Shown here one piece after another: positions 35,908-45,548 of a DNA stretch of 64,000 nt. Source of the stretch: Trichuris trichiura (lineage: Eukaryota; Nematoda; Enoplea; Trichinellida; Trichuridae); contig JBAJFE010000004.1 of assembly GCA_037903355.1 (NCBI GenBank), positions 1,178,001-1,242,000 of the forward strand. Direction: 5' to 3'. The translations under genes and the position numbers were made by a program. Numbering within the stretch: position 1 is the stretch's first letter; every line of letters starts with the position of its first letter. The notes beneath the pieces were generated by a model that worked only from the letters and a program-made list of their open reading frames with translations, was not told where the DNA came from and ran no database searches.

Positions 35908-38900
35908 ATGCAATTTCGAAGCCACGTTCTACTGATTACTATCCTCTTTGGAGTCTTGTTCCTTAAATGTAGTGAAGTAAGGTGATTGCATGTATTTTAA
36001 AGCTGCAAACGAATAATCGCTCAGAGACAGCAAAAGCACGGTTATCGACATCATTCTCATATTTATTACTATCAATGAAACGCCATTCTGATAAACGTGT
36101 GGTAAACATAGCAGCATGGTCAGTTTAATGCTTGAACAGCTTAAGTTTTAGCTTTTGTTACTACCTACGTGATGGATGAGCAAAGAATTCACCTTCAGGC
36201 ACATTAAAGAATAATTTTCTCAGCTATAGAGTAATTCGCTTTCATACTGCACTAATCATTCGAGTTGGGTTTTCAAGGCTTTCGTATCAGAATATGCAAT
36301 GGACAGGTTCCTTCCTTAGCTGCAATAACTGCTTTATTATAGTTTCCAAAGCATGTTAAGCCTAACTGAACTAATATCATGAGTCGCTAACTATATTGTA
36401 CGTTTTTTTCTTCAGCGGTAGGAAGTATTAATGAATCTGAGATCTGATTTGGGAAAATATACATGTTAGAAAAGACTTGCAACGTTTTCACATGCGCATA
36501 TACAGTTTGATCAGCGTCAATTTTCTTTGAGTTTATCAAGTGACCATATTGATCTCCATTTAGGCAATCTGTGGAAAACCTTACTTTGATCCAGTTCCTG
36601 AATACAAATGGACCAATCGCATTGTTCGCGGTTTTAAAGCAGTACCGCATTCTCATCCGTGGCAGGCACTGATTAATGTTACCATAAATGGCACAAAATA
36701 TAAATGCGGTGGCAGCCTTATAGACTGGAACGATCACAACTCCTCAGATCTAGTTCTGACCGCTGCTCATTGCGTCATTGACATGTAATTTTATGTTTTC
36801 TAAATTTTTAGTATTAATATTGATCGATGATCAAAGTCGAATCTTTATCTGTGCTACTGTCTAGCGGAAACGATGCCTTATTTTGGTTCCGCTTCAGTCC
36901 ATGTCACCATAAGCTATGACATCTTGAATATAAACGAATCAATAATTTTTTAAATCTACATTATTTGAAAATATGGCTTCTTAGTACTGGACTATAGGTT
37001 ATCAAGATAAATTTGTTTCTTCTTAGGGAATGTATCTTGTTTGGAGAACTATAAAGTTTTAATGTCCGCAGCTTTCAGGCGGCGCAAGACCTGTCCCGTA
37101 TTTTTAAAATACAGCTGAGGAGAACCGCGGCCAGAAAGGTGCGGACATTAAAAGTTTATTGCGCTGCAAACAGGACACACATTCCGTGGGAAGGGACAAA
37201 TTAACCATTTAAATTATTTCGCTAAAAATTCTTAACCATTTCTGATGATTATTTGCTTAAATTTCGCACTTATTGAATTGGGCTGTTACCTAAATACTGT
37301 GAATATTCTGCATTCTGTTTAGTTTCACTGATCACTTTGCCTTGCGAAAGACATTTTCCGATATTTAAAAGGCTTGCTGCGAAAAGATCATTTATTAGTA
37401 GTCTTTTCTCAAGAAAACCGTTTTTCTTTTAAATAGAGAGCGTCAGTTCACAAACAGAAACAGGATTTTTACACAAAATCGTAAAAACCTCCCTCAGTCA
37501 GCTTATCTGTTCACTTCTGAATTACCGTGTATTCTGTTTGCAGAGATCAGTTCGGAAAGTCCACTTCAGCTTGGGAAGAGCTGGTGTATCATGTGAGTCG
37601 TTTGATTAAAAAGTGAGCACGTTACCGTTGCGCTACTCAGCTAAACCGTATAAATTGGCCATAACGTTTCGCACATGGACAGTTGTTTATTTCGCTAAAA
37701 GTGGTAAGACCTCTCCACCTGTAACGCATTTTCAAATTTCCTGACCGAAATTGGGTTCGCTGTTTTTTCAAGCCATTACGTTTTTAACTGAGCAAAACTG
37801 CCTTATCAATCTGGACGAAAGAGGCCTTCGTAAAGGCTGCACTACTATTATTTTCGTTATTACAATGAATGGCATCGTCGTGATTTAAAATGTAGAAAGT
37901 TCAGCTAAACCAAATATTGAATTGCTGCCGACATCTATTGCGAAATATTACGAAATGTTTATTTAAGCTAATCGTTTATTTGTACCTGCGTAAACCGTTA
38001 GAACTTTAATGCCAAGCTTAATAAAATCGAGTACTAAACTTGAAATGATTGTAAAGTTGATTGTTATGCTGGTCTAACTGTGACGTTGAAAGATTTTCAG
38101 AGATCCAAAGGTTGCAGTGCCACTTGCCAATCCAGAAGACGTGGATGTTTACTTCGGAGCCCATAACATAAAACGTCCAGAAGATACGCGCCAGAAGTAT
38201 GCGGTTACTCACATAATTCCTGGCATATTCCATGAATTTAATAAAAAGGATGACATTGCCATATTGAAGTTAGACCGGAAGGTGAACTACAACAAGTACA
38301 TTCAAGGAATTTGCCTTCCATCCATAAATGAAGAGTTACCTCCACAGGGAGGCCGATGTTTCATCACAGGATGGGGCAGCATAGGTAAGCTGCAATCTTT
38401 GTAGCAACGCTATCGCGTATATATGTAAATATAAAAAGTGGACTTCGAACACATTGCTGTAAGTAATCGATTAAACAAAACGCTATAGGCTATCTGCAAG
38501 TAAATGCGTTCTACAGATGACTGACTTGGTTTATTTATAGCCCACCGGGTGCACTATTTTGTAAGCCTGTTTTACTTAGGAAATGGGCGCAATCCGAATG
38601 AGTTGCAACAATTCGAAGTATCGTTGTACGATGGCAAGGTTCGTTATTTTGGATACAATAAGAAAAATATGCTGTGCCATCGTATGAACGAAGGTGGAAG
38701 CGCTGAGGTTGGTTTGGGACTTTATCAATTGCTCTTTCACTCCCCTATAGAGTAGAAGTAAAAATGCAAGCTTTATTTACGCAATATATTAATAATCAAA
38801 ATTTGATAGTCGAAAGGTGGCCCTGGTACATCTCGAGCTCCCGCTGGTTTTTTCATTTTTTCCGTTGCTGTCACGTCGCTGAATAACAATGATTTCTCTT

Positions 38901-39090
38901 TCAGGGTGATTCTGGTGGTCCATTAGCCTGTTTGAAAGACAACAAATATGTTCTCTACGGAATAATATCGTTCAGTGTCGACGTGTTTTGTTTGTATAAA
39001 ACGGAAGAATTTGCAGTATTTACAAAAGTTTCAAGATATCTAGACTGGATGAGGGAAGTGATACCAACAATTATGAATCACGTGAGGTAA
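35908..39090 (+). CDS. Secreted S1-family serine protease
   Basis: Trypsin-fold endopeptidase, probably excreted or secreted. Exons 35908-35976, 36564-36784, 38101-38384, 38580-38707 and 38905-39090 join in phase to 295 residues. Exon 1 is a clean signal peptide (MQFRSHVLLITILFGVLFLK). Exon 2 has CGKPYFDP, the activation site NR/IVRGF (Arg where IVGG is usual) and TAAHC with the catalytic His. Exon 3 has DDIAILKL with the catalytic Asp and ends GWGSIG. Exon 5 opens with GDSGGP, the catalytic Ser. Residues just before it read GGSAE, where trypsin has KDSCQ: Asp189 is replaced by Gly and Cys191 by Ala, so trypsin-type cleavage after Lys/Arg is unlikely. Intron 2 (36785-38100) holds a foldback repeat. 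Clade I nematodes have expanded families of such proteases. Confidence 0.9.
37035..37172. repeat. Foldback repeat in a protease intron
   Basis: Arms 37051-37076 and 37134-37158 pair over about 25 bases (core TTTTAATGTCCGCA), with outer partial pairing TATCTTGTTTG/CAAACAGGACA. The centre includes ATTTTTAAAAT. It resembles a small MITE; no second copy found. Confidence 0.7.
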
Positions 39091-39757
39091 CTTATGCAGC
39101 TACAAAAAACTTGGCATACATCGTTTGTTATGCTGTCTGAACCTTTGCTTTGTAAGATTTTGTTCCAATGAGCTACTGATAATCCCAGTTTTGATCGATT
39201 AAACCTTTTCCCAGGCTCCATGTCCACTTGATCATTTGAAGCAAATCCTAACATTGTTTGAGCAAGCTGATGAACATGGTAGAATATGGACTTCTACAAT
39301 CTGTTGCTTTTGAAGCTTTTCCTTTTAGTCTCGTGCCCCTGAAATTGTTTGTACTTGTTCTTTCGGTACCATGTGCAGCGGTGATGCCCAGCTGCTGCTG
39401 AAGGGTCGCGTGATTCTCTACTGTAGATGTCTATGACAGTTCTGAACCAGTCATCTGACATGCCAGCCAAGGCCTGTTGCTAATAGTATCGACATTATCG
39501 TGCTGAGTAAAACGGCTAAAGAATCACAAAATGGTCTAACAGAGCAAAAGAAACATTTAAAATAAATCAGTTTTACTGCTCCGAGATGAGGTTTCCTTTG
39601 TCTAAGCATTAATTTTGTGAAACAGGCATTGTCACTAATTACTTTCTCACTCGTAATAGCCCCTGCACCTTGCGGATATCATGAACATTTTTCTGTCGCA
39701 AACTTAAGACACCTTCACTCTCATTATTAATTGAAAAGGAGAGCCATTTCTAGCCTG

Positions 39758-39943
39758 CTAGTAAAACTGGAGTAGCCGCGTGAAGGGATATAGGTGTTTC
39801 AGAACTCCATGCCTATGTTTCTTCATAATGATGCAGTGCGGTTCCGTTGTCTGTAATGCGACGTTCGCTGCTCTGTAAAAGAAAACAGGTATCGTCAGGA
39901 ATATTACTAAGAATTTAAAGAGTAGCCGTCTCAATGCAAACAT
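39758..39943 (-). CDS. Hypothetical short frame, paralogue of 35174-35488
   Basis: Begins MFALRRLLFKFLVIFLT and continues FFYRAAN, aligning with the frame at 35174-35488. It is shorter (61 codons). It lies downstream of the protease gene and just before a Penelope-like insertion that could have destroyed a second protease copy. Coding status unproven. Confidence 0.28.
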   Translation of the reverse strand: MFALRRLLFKFLVIFLTIPVFFYRAANVALQTTEPHCIIMKKHRHGVLKHLYPFTRLLQFY

Positions 39944-40587
39944 ATGACGTAACAGTTGAGTGCAAACATGAAGTATTTGGGCTGCAGGTAAAGTAGCAGG
40001 AAATTTTAATTCTCGTTGAACAGAGTCTCCTTCTAAGTAAGCTCAAAACAGAAACGGTCTCATCTTTGACCAACATGACTAAATTTGAACCAGGTTGTTG
40101 CGTAATAAATAGTTATTGTAGTAAATAAATCCTGTTGACCAAATAAGATACTGCAAGCAGCAGAGATCTAAATTTCTCTGATTCACCTAAATTAAGGACA
40201 TCGTAATGTGCCTTTCCAGCTGCGCTTCGACAACCTGATCATTTTCAATTTATTTTTTCAAATCCTTTTAACTTTCGTTCGCCTTCTTTGTTTTCTCCTT
40301 CTACTCGCATTTTTCATCCTTCCATTCAACGCAGCTAACCAATACTCGAATACATCGAATCGACAGTTTGAAATTGCGACTTTATTTGAACTCCTACTGC
40401 AATACCAAGCATTACCTACTCATCTTGAACACGGGGTGTTTCTTAACGGGGCAATGGATTTTCATCTCTACTTCATACGGTATGTATTCTTGCCCGTTGA
40501 TGGGTTCTGAAATTAAACCGAAGCAAATGCCTTACGAACGGATGGATGAGCAATTATTAAGGAAAAATACAGAACAAGTACTTGAAA

Positions 40588-40628
40588 ACAGTTCGGAGCT
40601 TTCGGGACTAACCTAGTCCCGTCGTCAG
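40588..40628 (-). ncRNA. Hammerhead-ribozyme-like core
   Basis: Minus strand: CTGACGA, C, GGGAC/GTCCC stem with a 7-base loop, GAAA, then GCTCCGAAC. Same architecture as the core at 31288-31326. No good stem III is seen in this copy. Confidence 0.5.
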
Positions 40629-41032
40629 CGATGGTGGTAATGGTACTTTTACTCCGATGTTAAGGTATTTATAGGAACTGAGGGGGCGCCAGTCGGTATG
40701 GAACAACATCCCGTTTTACTGATAACAGATGTCCATATCGAGCCGACCTCCACCCCTTTGTCCCGGTTAATGGACATGTTATTGCGAATGAACAGGGACT
40801 CTTTTATTTGCCTAAGGCGAAAATGGCTCTCGCGGCAAATGATGGACGGGTGCAGGTCACTTGAACATTGAGAGAAATGCTCAGCAACCGCGGAGGTGTT
40901 CTTCGCTTTTTCCATGGCTTGTAAAGGGGGCACGGTTCTAGAGCGTCCCCGACGTATCCTGTGTATTCCATTCAGTTCATCTTCCGCGGATCGGTAACTC
41001 TTGAGCGCATTCATGTGTTCTTTAAATCTGTC

Positions 41033-41044
41033 AAATAACGTATT
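41033..41044. repeat. Target-site duplication, left copy
   Basis: AAATAACGTATT directly before the nested insertion; identical to 41501-41512. Confidence 0.9.
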
Positions 41045-41188
41045 CATGGTTGTAAGGTCTTCTACGGCTTTTCCCGTTTTTTCGTTGTGCTGTTATCTGT
41101 AATTAAACTAAACAACTGCTCTACCAACGGATGGATGAGCCGTTATTAAGAAAAGTACAGATATCAACGCACTCAACTGTTTTATTGT

Positions 41189-41228
41189 TCAAAGCTTTCG
41201 GAACGCTCTAGTTCCGTCGTCAGTGAGG
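41189..41228 (-). ncRNA. Hammerhead-like core in the left arm
   Basis: CTGACGA, C, GGAAC/GTTCC stem, loop TAGAGC, GAAA, GCTTTGAAC on the minus strand; the mirror of 41286-41322. Confidence 0.5.
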
Positions 41229-41285
41229 TGGTGGACCTCACTGACGACGGAACTCCCCGAAGCACCGCTGGACCTCCACCACCTC

Positions 41286-41322
41286 ACTGACGACGGAACT
41301 AGAGCGTTCCGAAAGCTTTGAA
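41286..41322 (+). ncRNA. Hammerhead-like core in the right arm
   Basis: Plus-strand copy of the same core; the two point outward from the centre of the palindrome. Confidence 0.5.
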
Positions 41323-41500
41323 CAATAAAACAGTTGAGTGCGTTGATATCTGTACTTTTCTTAATAACGGCTCATCCATCCGTTGGTAGAGCAGTTGTTT
41401 AGTTTAATTACAGATAACAGCACAACGAAAAACGGGAAAAGCCGTAGAAGACCTTACAACCATGAAAATTCAACCCGTTACAAAACATCCAGTTTTCAAG

Positions 41501-41512
41501 AAATAACGTATT
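41501..41512. repeat. Target-site duplication, right copy
   Basis: AAATAACGTATT, matching 41033-41044. Confidence 0.9.
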
Positions 41513-42310
41513 GCCCGTTTCTCCTATGTAGGAGGCGTTGCAATCACAATTAATCACATAAAGGACGCCAGGTCTCTGTTCGAATGGGACCTTGATCTTA
41601 TCGTTGCGCACTAAGGAACGAAGGTTGGGGGAAGACTTGAAGAAAATGTGGAAGCCGTACTGGCGACCCAGACGTTGCAAGTGTTCCCCCAGGCTGACGT
41701 AGCAGGGAATGGTGAGGACTGGAAGATGATCCCTCTCAGTAGTTGAGGAGGAGTCGGTTGCGTTTAACCTTCGCGCTATGGTGGAGGAGACGAAGGTTTT
41801 GGGGTAGCCATTTTTCTCCAACGTCATTGCAATGTGGTGTAATTCAGAATTCAGGAATTCTGGATCACAGATTGCGATGGCGCGGTCCACCATCCCTGTC
41901 ACTATGCCCCTCTTTACTGACATGGGGTGGTGTGAGGAGAAATGCAGGTATCTGTCCGATTGCGTTGGTTTCCTATATACTGTTGTCTTTAAAGACGTGG
42001 CATTTCGGTGAACCAACACATCCAGGAAGGGAAGTTTCCTGCCTATTTCCCTTTCAATTGTAAAGGAAATTTTTCCCGGGAAGATCGAGTTCAAGTGTTT
42101 CAAAATAGCTTCCTCCTGTCCTTTTTTAACAATGGCAAAAATATCATCTACATAGCGCTTGAACAGACGGGGAAGTGCAATGGTTGTCCGAACTTCCGAA
42201 GGCAATTTCCTCTAGGTGCTCCATGAGCAACTCTGCGAGGACCGGAGAAAGTGGACTGCCCATTGGTGCTCCCTCGTTCTGTCGGATCAAAGCGTAATGC
42301 TTCATTCGAG

Positions 42311-42645
42311 TGCCTAGTGAAGTGTTAATAGCGATGCACCTGCAAGGTTATTTTCGTTCGCGATGCTGAGGGCGTGCTGAGCAGGTGGCACGGCAGCACA
42401 ATGGTAGTGTCACTCATGCGTCTACTGACCCTTATGAAGGTCCATAGTGCTAATTGCGGAACAACGGGACAGTTATTTTCGTTCGCCTAACTTATTCATT
42501 AATGTCGGTGTCATTGACCCAGTTAGTGATCCATTGTAAATAGTATTAGCGAAAGAAGCAGCTGCGCATCCTTGCAAGGTATGCGAAACACAATAGCTAG
42601 CGCAACGCGTAACGTTGAGGCGTCTGTTAGCAACTCACAAAAGCA
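42311..42645. other. Flank between the Penelope-like copy and the Merlin-like gene
   Basis: No coding signal. The sequence GTTATTTTCGTTCGC occurs twice (about 42347 and 42473), so it may be repeat or transposon-end DNA. I could not define terminal inverted repeats. Confidence 0.4.
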
Positions 42646-43515
42646 ATGAAGGTCAATAGTCTTAGTCGCGACGTGCTACGGCAAATTGTGCACAGCTCAT
42701 TCTGCAAAATGTCCATGGAAGCGAGCAGTGACGACGTCCCTACCACAAGCCAGAAAAGCGCCACTGTACCAAGCGGTACTCGGAAATGGCGAAAGAGGAT
42801 CCACAGGAACATCCTGTGGTTGGTGCAATCGGTGCCGGACGAGAAGGCGGCGGCCCAGTTCCTGCGCGACAAGGGACTGTTGCACAGGGAGCGGCTGTGT
42901 CGGTCGTGCGGACAAGCGATGCACCTAGGGCGCGGTGGCTTGGCCTGGCGGTGCAGCAGACGGACTTGCCGCAAGGAACTGTCAGTACGCACGGGCACGT
43001 GGTTCGACGGTAAGTACTCCAAGCGCCGTGGCCGTTTCGGCTGATGAACGATGCAGTCTGTTCGTTGCAGTCCCTCGCGAAAGGATAAAGTTGCAGAAAG
43101 CGATCCACATATTGTACCACTGGAGTCGCGGGTACACAACAATGAAGTTCTGCGAAGTCGAGCTCGGTTAGTGATCCGCGAGACTTTTATTGGACATGTC
43201 TGAAGTGTATGTTCTCCAGGCCTGTGTAACCATACTGCAGTGCGTTGGTGCAGGTCCCTGCGGCAACTTACAGCTGACGCGCTTGCCGAAGCACCCGTGC
43301 AACTGGGTGGACCCGGGATGTGGGCGCAGTTGAAAGCGGGCAACAAGCGCCGTCGTGGAACACAACGGAGTGCGCTCCCTCTGCACATCTCTGAATTCCT
43401 TTGGAGGAGGCAGTTGGGAGCCGCTGATGCGTTCGACGGCATCCTCGACGTCATCCGCCGGTTGCACCCACCCAAAGTAGACGATCTGCCAGCGCCGCCA
43501 TCGTTGCCGCAGTGA
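42646..43515 (+). CDS. Merlin/IS1016-type transposase-like protein lacking the DDE core
   Basis: Three exons, 42646-43009, 43071-43166 and 43220-43515, with canonical GT/AG borders join in phase to 251 residues. The zinc finger CRSCGQAM...WRCSRRTC plus RTGTWFD is the N-terminal signature of the ISXO2/IS1016 transposase group (Merlin in animals). Exon 2 continues IHILYHWSRGYTTMKFCEVELG, and exon 3 gives VRWCRSLRQLT. It then passes from LGGPG, which normally leads into the first catalytic Asp (VEIDE), straight to MWAQLKAG and the C-terminal HISEFLWRRQLG. The catalytic domain between them is absent, yet the frame stays open. GC content is higher than in the surroundings. It may be an internally deleted transposon or a domesticated DNA-binding protein. 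Confidence 0.7.
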
Positions 43516-44269
43516 ACGGTTTGTCGTTGTTCTATGTTTACTGTCTGTAATTACGTTTCTGTGATCAGGTCGAAGCCGCCTCGACCGTAGCCACCGTCTG
43601 CAGCGCGTCCTCCTGCCCGAGTGCCCGGTATGTACGCTTCTTCACGTTACATTAAATTCCTCTCGGCATTCGAAGCTATGAACGGTAATGTCGCTGCACG
43701 CGCTGCGCTTGGTGCTCATACTGCGGCTTAGGCTTAGGCAATGATCCATTGTTCCAACTGCACGCAATCGTCCGCACAGGTGCGCTACTTATCACATTAG
43801 GGAAACCATTGTTCCGATTACGTAATAATCCTCACTTGACCTCCTTTGAAGTTGCCGCCTCACTTCCGGTGGGCCTCTGATACAGGAGACCCCTTGAAGA
43901 GCACCAGCATTTTCCAGTGGCACCACTTAGGCACTTACAGGCTGTTGCTACAAGCAGCTTCTGTGCTTGTTTGCTCACCGGGAACTTAAAAGGCTTAGCA
44001 GGGTGACCGAAACTGGCAACGCCCTTTATTTAGTAGCACCTTAGAGCAGAAGTGTCTTATCTTTCAAAAAGCGCGTCGAAGTTGCATGCTCATCGCATGA
44101 GAATGAAACAGAGGAAACTATTTCTTACTAAACAAACAAAACAGCCAAAAGTCGGACAACTGAACTTCGAATTAGCGTTAAATGATAACTGACGAAAGGA
44201 GTTCGTCTGAAGGCCAGAAAGTGCACCTTATCTTAACAAACGCTAAAAGGAAAGCAGAGCTGATAACGG
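43516..44269. other. Flank right of the Merlin-like gene
   Basis: Moderately GC-rich up to about 43920, containing GGCTTAGGCTTAGG (TTAGGC-type) at 43732 and two CCATTGTTCC stretches. No gene seen. Confidence 0.4.
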
Positions 44270-45348
44270 CTATCTAAAAAGCGTCGCCAAACCGAACGCG
44301 CACTCGGAAATCGCAGACTCAACCGACTCGTCAACTTTAGGCAGCTTTGTAACTCGGCTATTTTCGTAGTACTCTCCGGTTATGGTATCAGGTGCGCAGG
44401 CGACCCACAGAACATCCTTCGCAGCGTCGCTTGTTGAGCGAATCACGTATTTCGAAAGAGAGGTTTTTAAAAATAGTCGATTGAACGGATTTGTATGTCG
44501 AAACAAGCGACTATTCGCCACGCCGGGATGAAGCGAGCAGCATGAGAAGCCGGAATGAAAGGCGAGACGCCTGCTAAGTTGGCGAGCATATAAGGCGACG
44601 GCAAGTTTAGAATTTGCATACGAGAGGTGAGAACAATATGCTTTCTGTCGCATGGACGGATTCGGCTCATCGGAACCACCTAAAATGTAGAGATAAGAGA
44701 ACGAATATAAGCTCAGTGTTTAGTCTTACCGTATTTGAACCATTGCGCATCAATGCTTGCCGCATGCAACACGACTGAGCTGACTATCACTATTCTACCG
44801 AAGTCGTCCTCTTTTGCAGCTTTTAGAACAAGAGGCGATAGAGCTTCGCATAACATGACAGGCGCTAAATAATTTACCATCCATTGAGACTCGCTACCAT
44901 TCCAGTCTGTAGTAGCGTAAGGTGGCATCATTACTCCAGCATTACTGATAAACAAATGAATTCGATTAGTGGTAGTCACAATTTTTTTTACAAGACGCTT
45001 AATATCTTCACTCGACCGAAGGTCACAGTACAGAAGCTGCAGCCTATTTGTACTTGCCAAACTGGCTCGCCGAGTCTTCACTTGATTCATCTGTGTTTCA
45101 CTGCTGCAACAGGCAATCACATTCCATCCGTAACGAATAAGATATCGTGTAAGTTCTGAACCAATACCGCCGAGGTCAGCTCCAGTAACCAAAGCAGTTC
45201 TGCCTTTTAGGCGACTGCAATGCTTCATTGCTTTGTCAAAGTCTACTCGGTTCCAATAGAACAGCTGCTCGAAAAAGCAGCGTACGCCAATGAGGTATAG
45301 TCGAATGAAGTACCAGACTTGTCGACAAACCTGTACAAGTCTATTCAT
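44270..45348 (-). CDS. Short-chain dehydrogenase/reductase
   Basis: NAD(P)-dependent oxidoreductase with an N-terminal membrane anchor. Exons 45348-44730 and 44679-44270 (50-base intron) give 342 residues. A hydrophobic N-terminal segment (residues 12-30) precedes the Rossmann start ALVTGADLGGIG, which has one residue more than the usual TGxxxGIG. Further motifs are NAG in LFISNAGVM, IVIVSSV with the catalytic Ser, and YANSK with the catalytic Tyr and Lys at the start of exon 2, then LHPGV. The layout suits DHRSX/retinol-dehydrogenase-like enzymes of the ER; the substrate cannot be inferred. Confidence 0.85.
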
Positions 45349-45548
45349 TCTCTAAACACACCTATAAGCTGCTGCAAAGGAAAAGGATGTTTTGGATCGC
45401 ATATCATCACTGTTACAACAAGTAACGAGTGGCGAACAGTAAAGCAACTGTTCGAAGCTGTAAATAATAGTAGAATCGATTTATCAAGTTCACTTTTCCA
45501 GAAAAGGTGAACAACATTTTCCGACTACCGCATACGCTTATCACGCCT

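Larger units (their letters stand above)
41045..41500. mobile_element. Nested palindromic non-autonomous Penelope-like insertion
   Basis: A 456-bp insert. Two 191-bp arms (41045-41235 and 41275-41465) are inverted copies of each other around a 39-base centre; I see no mismatch by eye. A 35-base tail (41466-41500) follows. Each arm has the terminal-unit sequence shared with the host Penelope-like element (ACGGATGGATGAGC, TCTGTAATTAAACTAAA) and a hammerhead-like core. The 12-bp flanking duplication shows that it arrived as a unit. Confidence 0.85.
40649..42300 (-). pseudogene. Penelope-like RT/GIY-YIG fragment, split by insertion
   Basis: From the 5' side: GAPMGSPLSPVLAELLMEH in one frame near 42290-42225, then after a one-base shift near 42205 LFKRYVDDIFAIV, LPFLDVLVHRN, VYRKPTQSDRYLHF and SSHHPMSVKRGIV. 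The GIY-YIG domain has GVLYVINCDC and YIGETGNTL, where the nested insertion breaks it. Coding resumes at 41047 with TLFDRFKEHMNALKSYRS and ends KGVEVGSIWTSVI. The residues NTLF occur on both sides because of the duplicated target. Confidence 0.88.
40500..42310 (-). mobile_element. Second Penelope-like retroelement, 5'-truncated and interrupted
   Basis: Minus-strand element of the same family but a different, diverged copy from 31-34 kb. It is truncated within the RT domain near 42310. Its 3' side holds the C-terminal coding end (41047-40649), a hammerhead-like core (40588-40628) and a terminal unit with ACGGATGGATGAGC, also seen in the nested insertion. A 456-bp insertion (41045-41500) splits the endonuclease coding part. 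Confidence 0.88.

Noticed and set aside
42627..43475. A 282-codon minus-strand frame opposite the Merlin-like gene
   Set aside because: It is a shadow of a GC-rich coding region; the plus-strand exons explain the sequence and carry the recognisable motifs.
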